64,000 nt of DNA, taken from Daphnia pulex (taxonomy: Eukaryota > Arthropoda > Branchiopoda > Diplostraca > Daphniidae). Below the pieces are notes generated by a model. It was given only the letters and a program-made list of their open reading frames with translations, did not search any database and was not told where the DNA came from. The position numbers and the translations under genes were made by a program. The stretch is taken from positions 1,054,001 to 1,118,000 of the forward strand of contig NC_060020.1 of NCBI RefSeq assembly GCF_021134715.1, in the 5' to 3' direction. This document shows positions 1-12,327 of the stretch, piece after piece; position 1 is the first letter of the stretch; each line of letters opens with the position of its first letter.

Positions 1-123
1 GGAGGGTCATGAGTCTAACCCGGAAGCCTAGTATGACTAATCGCTCCCCAGTAAAACTTGCCTCGCACTCTTCTCTCCTCTTCCATTTCCAGGTAATCTC
101 CCTGGATCTACGCCGACACTGCA

Positions 124-506
124 TGTGCGAGTTTTAGCAAGCAATCCGTCACCCAATTTGACAAAAAGTGATAGTTTGTTTTCACGGAAATTTCGTCAGA
201 CGGTTACAAAATTTCTAATTCAACAATCTGATGTAGAAATTTGCATCTAGTCTACTGGTGCAAATTGCGATTATTTAAGCTTGATTAATTAAGGTGATGT
301 GTTAAAAGCAATTGTGGGTTTTTTAACACATCTCCTAAATAATCAAGCTTAAAGAATCGCAATTTGCACCAGTAGACTAGATCCAAATTTCTACATGAGA
401 TTGTTGAACTAGAAATTTTGTAACCGTCTGACGCAATTTCCGTGAAAACAAACTATCACTTTTTGTCTAATTGGGTGGCGGATTACTTGCTAAAAAGCCT
501 CGCACA
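124..506. repeat. Foldback (long inverted-repeat) element
   Basis: The left arm (124 to about 300) and right arm (about 325 to 506) are near-perfect reverse complements, differing at scattered single bases. The ends read TGTGCGAG on the left and CTCGCACA on the right, and the loop is about 11 bases (GCAATTGTGGG). There is no open reading frame inside, so this looks like a non-autonomous foldback or MITE-type transposon. I could not see a clear target-site duplication, so the exact ends are uncertain. Confidence 0.8.
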
Positions 507-3118
507 AAAAAAATTGTCTCGAACCGGACGGTCTGTTTAATGAATTGTTTATTTTGTAAGTGTTCCAGAATAAAAATGAGTTTTACATATTATATAAATG
601 GTTTATTTATTCAACAATAACATTTACATATTACAGATATTTGCCATTTGTGGAGAAATGGGGGTTTAAGGAATGGATGTTGGTGGATGTTATGGGGTTT
701 GAGGAATAGATATAGTTGTATAGGTAGGTATATGGATGTGATAGACAAAGGATTTTAAGTCTACCTTATTAAAACAAACCACGATTTCTTCTAGCTAATG
801 AAAATCAATTTCCCCCTTCCCCCAATCTCCTCCTCGCTGGTTTCCCAATCGCGAAGGCATGTTTATTATTTGTTCAACGTAAAAATTCCCCGTATTACTA
901 TTTTTTTTTCATTTTAAACATATAAACGGTTAACTTCATAGACGCAAATAGCAATTAAACAAAATACTGGATGCAACTTATGTAGCACAACACTAGCGAT
1001 TCAACACCAAGGAACTTTTCTGTTCTTTTTCAACATATGAATGGTTAACTGCATAGTGCATAGACACAAATAACCATTAAAACTGGATGTAACTTTTGTG
1101 CACAACACCAGCAGTCCGGCACCAAGGAACAGCAACAGCATAACTCGATGCAAAAAATCTTTCACCAGTATAGGCTGCAACAACATGCCATATTGGACAG
1201 CAACATCACTGCTACGTTAACATAAACCTATGACCAAAATGAAATTAATGTTTGATCAATGGAAATTTTGTATAACATAAAAAAAAAATCACTTCAAATG
1301 GAGTTCACCCAAATATTCTATGGCAACACTATCTGATAACTATAGTATAAAAAAAAATTTACATGAAACTAGATTATTCATTTGACATTTGTAGTGCTCT
1401 GCAGCGAAACAAAAACATTCTTCTACAGTATCTGCCTATCTTGTTAATCAATTCCCATTAAACAATCCATAACTCAATTTACATATGATTGAAGGAAAGA
1501 GTTGTTGTCATGATGAAATCATCCCCAAATGTTAAAATTAAACAATGTAAGCAATTATAGTAGTCCAAGCCTTATACTTCCCAAGTTAGAACCTATAATT
1601 TTTATCAAATTACCATTTCAAGGAGTCTTCTTGCAGTTCTACTGTATGTCCAACATTTTGGCAACCACAATGCAGCATGATCTAGCGTCAACTCAGATAT
1701 GGCTGATCCCAGAAGACTTGAAGCATGGAACTCTCCCACACTCCAAGGACAACATCAGCACCAAAGACTGCATCACACCTTTCACTGGATGACAGCAACC
1801 AATCCTGTGCACATTAGACTGAAACAAAGAAGCGCAGACTTAACCTGGCTCTTATTCCTACTTATTTAAAAAAAAATACTACTGATCAATGATCAATATC
1901 AAAGTTTCACGTTTTCGTAAAGTGTCTCGAAAACCAATGGCGGATTTTCATTTCAGACGAAGACACGCGCGCCATCTACTGGCCATAATTTTAACCAGCA
2001 CCTAGTGAAAGCCAACACACTTAATAAATCTTCCACAACTTCCTTTATTATGTTCACTTAATCTAGCTTGAAAGATTTAAAAAAAGAAGGGAATAACCGA
2101 ATAAGACTCACTTGAAAGTTGTATGACAATTTCCCAGAAGTATAGTAGGCGCGAGTAGGCGAGGGCTCTTCACGTCTTCAACTGCATAAAGTTCACATCA
2201 AATGATACTAATTATTAGTGATCCTCATGAAATTTACAGCAGACTTAATGTGTATCAAACGAAATCTAAAATGCGATCATATCGAAAATTTCTGAGCGGT
2301 TAGGTTAAATCCAGGGAACAAGAAGAATGAAACGAAGCTTAGTTGACACCCTTCAGTTGCATCTAGTGTCGAAAGTAAAGAAGATAAAAGCGGTACGTGA
2401 GCAAAGAAAAAATAATGGATTATAGTGTACAGTGACTTTTGTTACAAACATTAGACCTCATATTAATTATGACTACGAGACGGCGTAGCAGACACGGCCT
2501 TTACCACTAAGCTACTCTACATGAAATTACGAAATCAAAACATTCCTAACCATTTTCAGCCAAGTACCCTTTAACGGATGTAATCGACATCCGGAAAAAG
2601 TTAATAACGGATTGGCGACCAGAGTCAGAGTGTAATGGTTTATGGCATCTAGTGTTGTATCAAAAGGCCCCGGATTCGATTCCTACTCCCTCCACACTGT
2701 GTCCTATTGTTTCCCATGGCTGTCTGTATAACCTAACCCTACATGTACAAATTTAACACACAACTACTAACTAAACCTAATTCTTACTCACACATTTACT
2801 AACAGTAATGCACTGCGGCATTTAAAAGAAACAAACCTTGAGATAAACAATTCAGAGATCGATTGCCATCGTAATTTGTGCGACAATCTTGTACGCCGCT
2901 GTACTCGAACATTGATTACTGCTGTAATAGGCTGGTATGAGATGGCGAACCTTTTTGTTTCTCTTTCAAAAAGGAACGTTAAAATAATTCCTCAAAAATG
3001 TTACAAATGGGGGAGGGGATAAATCACATAAATAATGACGAGATGCAATTACCGCAAAAATAACCATAAAAGTATACATGGTACTCTTACCATAAAAAAA
3101 GACAATTCCAAAATTACC
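507..3118. other. Non-coding, AT-rich stretch
   Basis: No convincing coding exon on either strand. It contains short motifs of the form GCCATCTAnTGG (1969-1982, 2358-2370, 2644-2656) and two opposed fragments that resemble tRNA promoter boxes, an A-box-like element on the minus strand at 2497-2514 and a B-box-like element on the plus strand at 2672-2683. These suggest old SINE debris rather than a gene. Confidence 0.5.
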
Positions 3119-4728
3119 CTAGGTATGAGAGAAGATTCGCAAGGGCCCAGCTCTTAATACATCCGCGTTGACTAACACCATAACGTCGCAGACCATTAAC
3201 GTGTGAAGATGGAATTTTTCACTGATGTGTTTCCTGTTGAAAATAACAAGGATAAGTAACTAGGTAATCAAAATCAAAATGTTTTCTATTACTTAGCCGT
3301 ATTTGATGAAAGGACTTCCAGATCTTTGCAAGCTGCGGAGTTGGTGCAAGACTTGACATCCGGCCAGTTTTTCACTTGAAACTATGGATTCTCTTTCGGA
3401 TCGTTTAAAACTTGTCGAATAAAGCAAAATTTGATTTTCAAAAAAATTTGAGAATATCCAGGAGTTAACCACGGTGTCGTTTGATATGTTTTAAAAGATG
3501 TGGGTGGCCAACAGCATGAATTTAATAACCAAATCTGTTACGGGAGCTGCACTTTCCTAGAGCAATGAAAGGATGGACATGACCAGAGTGAGGATTGAAT
3601 GAACTATGTAGATATCGTTAAAGCCACGGCAGCGAAGTAGGAGTCTCCACTTTGAGGTCACACCTTTCTGTTTTCTCCTGCTCACGCAGGAGGTGGTTAT
3701 TGTTGCTTCTTGGCTGATCGTCACCAGCCAGCATCCGCTCCAGCGAGTTGATTGAAGAATAAGGGAACCACCTAAAAGATTCTGCACCAGCAAGATGACC
3801 GTGACGACGGAATTCTTCATTCATGTGTTAAAAATTAAAATTGTCATTCGTTAGGGAATCAATGTAAATCAAAATATTTCTCTAATACTTGCCTTGGGTG
3901 CAATGCGCAGTATGTAGTTAATACACCTTCTAGTTCATAATTCTTCTTCCTTTCTTGTTCACCATTTTTGCTCCTCACATTCAAGTGTAAAACAAGGGGG
4001 CAGATGCAAGCAACCATGATTGAGATGGTCAGGTTGGTATAGTCGCTTTCACTGACGGCTTGACGATCGTTCAATAATCTTGGTCCAATCAAGATCCATG
4101 AAAATGGCAGGCAATGGAGAGTAGAACTAACGGTCTGCAGCATGGTGGCATGATTGCCAAATGTACTGCACGATAATTTTAACTCGCCAGACAACCAATA
4201 ATGGAGAACTTGCGCGACATTTATCATTTGCAGAGGCTCTCCTGTAACGATCGGGTCTTGTTGAGCGAAGACGTATTACTACTTGCTAGTTTAAATACGC
4301 TTGCTCTTGCACTGGCCATTCATGACCAACTTGAAAATATTGTCAGCTGTTATTGGGAATTTTGAATTTGGAGAGGGGTGCCAAGTCTGCTTTCTTCCTT
4401 GACAGTGACTCCTTCAGAAACATTAGTGCACACCACCATTATATGCCAGTCTCGGGGAGTGTAGATTAAATTTTGTTGGCTCTTCTTCAGGCTCTGCTAT
4501 TGGTTCAAATTCCACCGTCTGAAATAATTCTTTGCTGCCTAAAATAAAATATTAGCTCTTTTATGAGAAAATTTGTAGTTTATTTAATATACCTCTATGT
4601 TCTTTTGTCCAAAGAATATGGGAGCCACCTGACTCCTGACTGATTATGTACAGCTCTTGACAAAGGGATGTCTCACATTTCGTCTTGGCCCCAACTGCAA
4701 GCAACTGCTGTTCAAATTGATGTGACTG
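3119..4728 (-). CDS. Unidentified multi-exon gene (possibly transposon-derived)
   Basis: Not recognised. Best-supported minus-strand exons in order: 4728-4593 (start could be 4725), 4538-4437, 4241-3889, then a gap, then 3381-3293 and 3233-3119, ending at a TAG. Acceptors and donors are AG/GT, and phases agree across 4593/4538 (phase 1), 4437/4241 (phase 1) and 3293/3233 (phase 2). Peptides include ELFQTVEFEPIAEPEEEP, a hydrophobic run around LPFSWILIG, and NWPDVKSCTNSAACKDLEV. No ATG exon was found that joins the first exon. The link between 3889 and 3381 is unresolved: the open frame at 3618-3824 (FPYSSINSLERMLAGDD) is a candidate, but its phase does not fit cleanly. It could be a real arthropod gene, a domesticated or decaying transposase, or a pseudogene. 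No function is assigned. Confidence 0.4.
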
Positions 4729-5020
4729 CTAACCCTGGCATAGACTCGAGATTAGAATTCTTGTTATTTCAGGTTAAATAGGTTCTGTCATATCAAATAG
4801 GTAGGGAAGGGTGACACTGACTGTTTGAGTTTACTTCATTAGGTACTTGGCCCGATAAAGACAAAATTCAAAATTGTCTTGTATCACTCACTCTTTTTCT
4901 GCATGGCAAGATTACATATCAACCAATGTAGGTGACACAACCATTGCCTCACTTCTGCACCGATAGTTACAAGGGAATCCTAAGCTGTATAAAACATTTC
5001 CCTTACTTGTCTGCTTTCTC

Positions 5021-5242
5021 TCAACCACGTGTATGGGCGTAAGGGGAATGGACACCATTGGATAACACAAACTGGCAAAAGAGAACTTTTTGCGAACGGA
5101 CTTGGTTTTCGTAATCCTTACTACAATCATTTAACACAAGGGTTGAAACATTTCCAATACCACTCTGCGTAGGGAGCCAGTCCTCACTGTCGATACCACT
5201 CTGCGTAGGGAGCCAGTCCTCACTGTCGAATTGCCGATGATT
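5021..5242 (-). CDS. Open coding-like frame with a duplicated 12-residue unit
   Basis: A 73-codon open frame without an ATG runs on the minus strand from just after a TAA at 5243-5245 to a TGA at 5021-5023. It contains two tandem copies of DSEDWLPTQSGI, encoded exactly by the 36-bp tandem repeat, followed by NDCSKDYENQVRSQKVLFCQ. Its composition looks like protein rather than chance. It may be a terminal exon or a broken part of the neighbouring minus-strand gene; an acceptor-like CGACAG lies just before the first repeat. No family was recognised. Confidence 0.3.
   Translation of the reverse strand, partial: NHRQFDSEDWLPTQSGIDSEDWLPTQSGIGNVSTLVLNDCSKDYENQVRSQKVLFCQFVLSNGVHSPYAHTRG
5158..5229. 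repeat. 36-bp direct tandem repeat, two identical copies
   Basis: Copies at 5158-5193 and 5194-5229 are identical (each begins TACCACTCTGCG on the plus strand). The unit is divisible by three and stays in frame on the minus strand, where it encodes a 12-residue repeat. Confidence 0.9.
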
Positions 5243-5805
5243 TTAATATGCTGCTTAACATTCTTCGAAGTATCAGTGGTTACATGGTCGGTTACTCAAT
5301 AATTTTGTGCTCGAACGACGAACTCGAAGCTGCGGCAGTGCGGCTGCTCGAAGCATGGCGACCAGTGAAGCCATCTGGGGACGGCAATCAATACCAAAGC
5401 AACGCCACCTATTGGGGGAAATAAATAGTACGCCATCTATTGGGAACCAATCGACAGCGTTCCACTGAAAAACAGGGGAAAGGGGAACTCATTTGTGATT
5501 GATCTCACAAGTGACAACTAACAGCTAGGACCTTTTTTTTCAGAATATTTTTCCGCGAAACAATTCTGACTTACTGTAATTTGATTTATTAATTCTCGTG
5601 GCTATCTTCTGCACAATGTTAATGGCACGAAATAGTCGGTAATATACTGATGAGTAATGTTACGACTTTCTTTGAATGCAAATGCCCGGAGTCGTAGAAT
5701 CAGCGTTTTAAAAGTAAATATACCTCCTAAACACTTTTTTAGCAATTGAGGTAATCCTGATATGGTAATTAATACGACGATCCGTACTTTAATGGAAACT
5801 ATTAC

Positions 5806-5910
5806 TTGCAGTTTCGAACAATTGCTTCGCAATTGCTTCAATTTTCTCGTGAAGTCGTGAACTGAGGAATAGGGAACTTGGCTACTACGGTTTACTTTTT
5901 CGCTCGTCAT
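5806..5910 (-). CDS. Possible first coding exon, unidentified
   Basis: On the minus strand an ATG at 5910 opens 35 codons with a charged, protein-like composition (for example VHDFTRKLKQLRSNC) up to CAA followed by GTAATA, a plausible donor. It could be the 5' exon of the minus-strand gene further left, but no downstream exon with matching phase was found, so the connection is unproven. Confidence 0.2.
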
Positions 5911-8900
5911 AAATGATGTCACTAGTAGGTTGCCGTGGGATGAGTTGCCAAACTTCTTAAACTATACGAGGACAAAGACTAATCAACAGCTCGGATTTGT
6001 TTCTGCGCCAAGTTAGAAATTCGTCGCCTAGGATAGCGGGTATTTAATGGTGCCATTCAACTGATGGGTCAAGAGGAATTGGACGCCACCCTCCCGCTCG
6101 ACACTTTTCTCGCTATCTTGATTTGCTTTGTGCTTCCCGTGACTTTGGCGAAGGAAGAAATATGCGAGAGAGCAGCAGATATCCATCGATTCACCAGAAT
6201 AGTCTATAAATTCACATTTCTTTCGTCAGCGAGGAGCGCAATTTATTTCCGTTTCGGAAGATTTCTTCCAAAAAAGGGGTGAATGTTCCGAAGAAACTAG
6301 AGGGGCATATGTCCCTAATGCTCCGCTAGGAGAAGACTCTCGAGCTCTGCAATGAACTCTTTCGTCTGGTGCTGCTGATGCAAGCGTCGCGCGCAGGAAA
6401 TGGTATGGGGGGTGTTCCAAAGCTCCTATATAGTCACCAGCTTCCGAAAGTCGCTCGCAAACGGCGTGAATATAAGGAAAACAACCAGAAAGGAAATGGG
6501 AGAGGATGGCATTGAGGAAAATGAGGATGCTGTAAACTAGGGAACTAAGGCGGGAAGTAACGTGCATAATGTCGCGGAATTGGTAATAATATAGCTCATG
6601 GAATTTGGTGTTTTCTTTGCTAGAAAGCTGTGCTTTTCTTGCTGTACTTGAGAAAGTTTACGTCCCAAAAAAAACGTTGGGCGAAGTAGTTTCTCCACGA
6701 AGAGCGAATAAGCCGACAAAAGATAAAATGGTAGCTGCTTCAATGTAGATTCTCTGAAAGCGAAAGAGTGGGTGTGGTTCATACGAAGAAAGAAAGGGAA
6801 AAAGGCGGCGTATATACGTAGCCGTTGTTATATACATTTGATAGTATCGATCTACCCCGTTGCCCTTCTCTCTCCTTAAGCTACACGGAGAGGTTTACAA
6901 AGTGTTTGCGCATCAAATATTGTCAAGGTGTGGCCTTTGAATGGATTTTGATCCGCTGCATTGTTTAATTCAAATTTCCCGCAGACAAGTTGATGTGATG
7001 TTCTTAACAAAAAAAAACCTTTAAAGGTTCTTAATTGCTGTTGGAAGAAACTTGGCGTCATCAAACTTTGTTGAAAAGAACAGACTCAATCGGAATCGCG
7101 TTATGCGCCAAAGAAAAAGTCTCCGCATTGAAATAATTAAAATGGCGATAAAGCAGCGTGTGCAGCACGCACACGACGAATATTGAGTTTCAGCGAGTAT
7201 TTTATTAATAAAGTGATGCGGAGGTATATAGCCTAAACTACTATATGTTGATGAAGTGAGTTTTGCCGCCAAGTGCCGCTTTTAGGAACTGCCGCACGTC
7301 ACGCCAACTTTGCTTGGCACCTCAAAAACTAATTCTTTGTCTGTGATGTGCGTAGAGGTATAAGGTGCAGAAAATCGATGACACGAGACGCGGCCACCAA
7401 CAAAACAGCCAAGCGCCGTATATAAGAGTGCGTGCCACCAGCAGCAGAACTTTTGTTTGTGTCCCCCCTTTTCCAGACGTCTCTGGAAATTCGTTGATTT
7501 TATTTCGAGCTTTGTTTGGCACAGTTTAAACGAAACAACGTTCGCTTGTATGCGCAGTCATTTCCTGTCGACCGAAAATTGCTTCTGTATTATATTTATT
7601 ATATGTTTTAATGACCGTATTACTATACAGTCTAAACTTGAATTAGCGATGGGTGTGTGGTCAAGACATGTCGTCTTCCGCAGAATATGGTAATGACAAG
7701 GGGATAAACCGACTGTAGCGTAGAAGGTCTCCTGGGGATCGTTAGCACCGAATAAGACAGTAAACGACAGAAACATCTGGTGCCGCACATCACCAGCAGT
7801 GGATGGTCACGTGGAAAAATTAAGCGCGATGATATTTCTTGTGTGTTCATATAACTGGTATACAGTTATGCAGTCTTACAGTTATGCTCAGAGGGAATAA
7901 TTGAAATTGAGACACTTAATTCGTTCTAGTAGTATTTTGTGCAATTTTCTAACTACGCCATTCATTCCTTTCTATTCGTTCTTTTTTTTCTCTTTTTTTT
8001 TAAATTAAATCACTCGCTTATTTTATACAAATTATCAAAAAAGGAGAGGAAATTGCTAATTGGAATCATCTTAAACTGGCGAGCGTGTCATTTTCCCACA
8101 TTTTGCTTCGTGTCTTATCTCAGTGTCAATAACTGGGACTCGTGCTGCGTGAGTATCATCTGTCAGCTGTCATCGCCGATACATGAGCTCAAATGATACA
8201 CTGACAAAATTACGCCTATGGCACTAGCTCTGATGCCCGTATACCCTACTGCTCTCTACAGGGTACGTGCGAAGGAGGGATTAATTGGCAGTGGTAAAAG
8301 CCCATTATTCTTTTCACATATGACTATAATTATTTAGAGTGGACTATTTAATTTAACGTCGCAACATAAACAGGGGCAACGTAGACGCATGTGTCTCACT
8401 CGGCGATGCACAATATGTCTACGTCATACAGCGTTACAGCGCGGGTAGGACAGTAAGATCCTCGACAATGACGGTAGGAAAGGAGTCAAATAAAGAGAAA
8501 CATCGTCAGTCTAAGAGTTTTCCACCAGACTTGATGGGTGCGCATATCGTCTTGCACTTCAGAGCTTTTTTCAATTTATTAAAAAGATCCGCATCGCTAT
8601 TGCTCTGCTGGTTAAAGACCGGCAGCACTCACACCGCGTCCTTTTTTCAAATGACGTCGACTCGTTTAATTTATGCGACAACGTTTGATGCTTATCAGAC
8701 TTTAAGTTTTCTTCTGCTGGCGTGAGGATTTGGCACACGCAGACTTATTTTGCCTAAGTGAATAATGAAAGTCCTTTCTCTCGTTCTCAGATGAGCGCAC
8801 GCTGCGCTCTGAATGCTAACAACAGGAGCGAAAAAATCGACTGCGACAACTGACAACTCGTATATTCTGTTATTGAACAACTTCTTTGCAGTTCGGGTTT

Positions 8901-11900
8901 TATAGCGACACTTTACAGGCGGAATTCTAAGGAAGACTTATTCGGCTGGTAGTTATAAATGAATAATACGCTATACATATGAGTTCAGCATTTTTATCAG
9001 TTGCGCCCCATGTCCGTATAATTCTAAATACCCTCAACAGGCAAGCACCTCGGAGTCATTGAGGATGTCCAGTTTATTTTGATACAAGTCCATCCTGCAT
9101 CATCATCTTGCCGTATAACGATGTAGGTTATGTTCAGAATTGCTGTGATGTGCCTATAGGCCCGTAGAAACGGAAGTCATTTGTCTTTGTCCTAAGGCAA
9201 TTCGATTCGTCGACGAGAGAGGCTGAAATTTCATTTGCGCAAAGTACTTGCTCGCCCTGCTGGCCTTGGCGATGGCCAGGACACGATTCACGTGAAGCTG
9301 GTTAATATGATAGGGGGATTGGCTCGTTCCCGAAACTCTATTTGATTATTCATTCCGTGATTTATTGATTCGACATGCTATTCTTTGTTCCCTCGCTATA
9401 GTACACCCCGATGGGCGGCCATGCAGCATGTCCCGAATAATATAAGCTGTTTGACGATATAAGCTCTTTTCAGCAACTTTTTTTTGCCCTATACTTAATA
9501 ACGTACTGTACGTGTCAACATTTATAACGTGAGCTTTTGCTGGAGCTCACGAACTGATGCTGGGCAAAATCTTAAATGTCCTATATATTTCGGTTGAAGC
9601 CAAAGCTGAGGAAGTTATTAAGCTGCGCTTCAAAGTTCTTTCACCTTGCAAACTTTGCTGCTGGACAAATATAACATGTCAGCAAAAGCACTCGGCTCAA
9701 ACCGTTTGCAGCGGGAACGTAGGAAAAGCTTGGCGGTCTATAATACCTTGCCGTTTTAAAAATAAGGTGGGCTATATATACAAATCACGATATCTATAGC
9801 GCGGAAACCTTGGCACAAATCACAGCGACATTCTCAATTCATAATCACCATGTAGCGCAGCAGCCTATATACATATAAGATACAAAAGCAACGGAAATGG
9901 ATCACCGCGCTCCCAAAGATCAAACGACTCGAACGAGTTGATTGATGGCAGCACACGCGAGCGCCAGTTCCGGATGGAAAAGCAGACGTCCTCATCATCA
10001 GCATATTATGCGGACGTGCATCAACCCCAAATCTTTGATTTTGAGAGTTTCTGGCATAGTAGCTAGATAGATTATAGAGGGTGGAAACAGGTGGGGGCGC
10101 AGCATAATAAAAGCGGAAGAAAAAGCTCCAAATGATTTGAAGGCTTCCGCTTCTTCTGCTATAACCAATCGCGAATGCTGTGAAACAAACGCAAATCGAT
10201 AAATGTACGCATCAGAGTTTAGGTGCGCATATTGCGTACACGTACTCTGCGCCCTTTTAATCCTCTATGTTTTATAGTCACTTTTTTTAAACAGCCAACA
10301 GCGGGAACATAACGAGCCCTTGTAGCTCTTTGGGAATCAGACTCATTTGGGGATGGATTTCAGCTTGAAGCGAGTGAGACTCTATCGCGGAAGATGTATA
10401 AGAGCTTAAGACCCCAGCATGATGCAGCAGTCGAGCGTGAGGCCGAGTCAAAGTGATTTCAATCCATGATGGGGTATATGTCTCATGCTCTGCGCTGATG
10501 GTATTTACCAAACTACCAATGCGATTTCTCTTTTGTCTCGATAAATGGATTGACCTTTCCCTCATTTTCAACAGTTAGGAGAAAGGCGCTGGCACAGCCA
10601 ACAGACGAAAAAGGAAGAAGAAGGAGAGACTAAAATCATCCGGCTGTATTAGATATAGCTTTACTTAGACGCGGATTTAGCAGGAGGAGCGGCCGAAAAT
10701 GGCCGCCAACCAATTTATATCAGGCCGCATTAAGTTTGTCTGTCGTCGAGGGAAAAGATGTTAAGCCCCCCTTTTTCGTATATATATAATAATCCCGAAC
10801 CTTACGAAATCCGGTAAATCCTTGAGAGTAAATTGTTGCTATAGAGCTGTTTGGAGCTTGCAGCTTGCAGCTTTTGCCTCTGCTGCTGCCCATAAAAATG
10901 ACCTTCCCCCTGATGAAACAATCATTCATGTAAGTTGCTGTGCGGCCGGCAGCTCCAATGTCTCCCTCTGGTATACGCTGCTGGTCAAGTCGCATCACGG
11001 CGATCGGCTTTATATTCCCAGAGTGGGAATGAAGATGAATCGTTTTGTTGCTGTGTAACGATTTCACGAGATGAGCTTTATCACGTACGCGCGGTCGCAT
11101 AGTGGATCACGTCCTTCAAGTAGCCTATACTACCCTATATATTATATGTAATAACGGCATACGCGTGACATTATTCATTGATACATTTGGCAAGAATTGG
11201 CGGTGTAATGGCCACATTGTTGCAGTTGTCAAATCCCTTGATGGACTTTATCCTGATGTATACCATAAGTCTATAACACTAGCAGTTTAGACTATAGTCT
11301 ATATTCCTTATTTCCCTTTTCAATCAATTTCATTCTTATTGTCTTTTTCCCTCTCGTTCTATTCTTGAAATTGACACGGCTGACTGGCGAAGGGGGCGTG
11401 TAATATAAATGGGCTTCCGTTTGCTATCTATAATCAGGTTAATCAATTGCGACTGCTGCAGCAGCAGAGTGGGTTCATTCTTCTTGGCAGCAAGCAGCAG
11501 CGGCTTGATTCCTTTCTATCTATGGAACACCTATAGCTGTATATTTTTTTGTCAAGTTACTAGCCCTCTTCTTGATCCGTTTCCATGACGACGCCCATGG
11601 TCGTATCCCCGTCTCCCCCAACAACAGAAACGCAATTGATCAATTCGAGTTGCCGTATATATAAAGTCCAAAGTAGTGCAACATGCACACTGTCGGCCAG
11701 CTCTCCCTATACACATAGAACGCGCTTCAGCGATACAACGATTCGTAACGATTATTAGAAGCCAACTGGCGTTGCCTTATTGACGATGGTTTATAGTAAC
11801 ATATAGCAGCTGCACTTGCACCTATACCATCTAATAAACGCTTGAAGCAGCACGGTGTATACAGTCGAGTATAACATAGTCCAAAAGAGCAATCACGACG

Positions 11901-12293
11901 TTGAGACTATGTATATATACGGCTGCCGAAATTCCGGAAGAAAACGCAGTCTGGCAAATGAAGGACGGAAAATTTACGAACGTCGCAGCAGGGCGGAGGC
12001 ATCAATCGTCAGGAAGTGATGCAGTGCAATCCGTCAACTGCTGCAGCACGTCGACGGAAATCGTGCGAAAAATAAAAAGAGCGGTGAAAATAGCAGGTAG
12101 CTACAAGAACCAACGCGAGCGCGTTCTGTTTATACATGGGAGAGGGTGGAAAGTGAATTCCTCTGGTTATGTGCAAGAACTATATACAATACGTCTGGCT
12201 TGTTATATACTCTCCTGCTGTCTGGCTGGGGTGGGGCAACACAGGGATCCTAGTCTGAGAAGGGTTCGACGCGGCTTAGGAGTCGCCGTGCCT
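5911..12293. other. Non-coding interval
   Basis: No gene that I can support. Short open frames here have chance-like composition. There is a TATATAAG string at 7419-7426, and poly-pyrimidine and TATA-rich tracts are scattered. One short frame at 6064-6282 is treated as a weak peptide candidate in the findings. Confidence 0.5.
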
Positions 12294-12327
12294 TCAGTCG
12301 AACGATCGGCGCTCGCTGGTACGGTTG
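12294..12327 (+). promoter_or_regulatory. Candidate initiator + DPE core promoter
   Basis: TCAGTC at 12294-12299 matches the arthropod initiator. Counting its A (12296) as +1, GGTTG at 12323-12327 sits exactly at +28 to +32 and fits the DPE consensus RGWYV. No TATA box lies 30 bases upstream. The following leader exon ends in a good splice donor. The target is inferred to be the Ly6-type gene at 18238. Confidence 0.45.
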
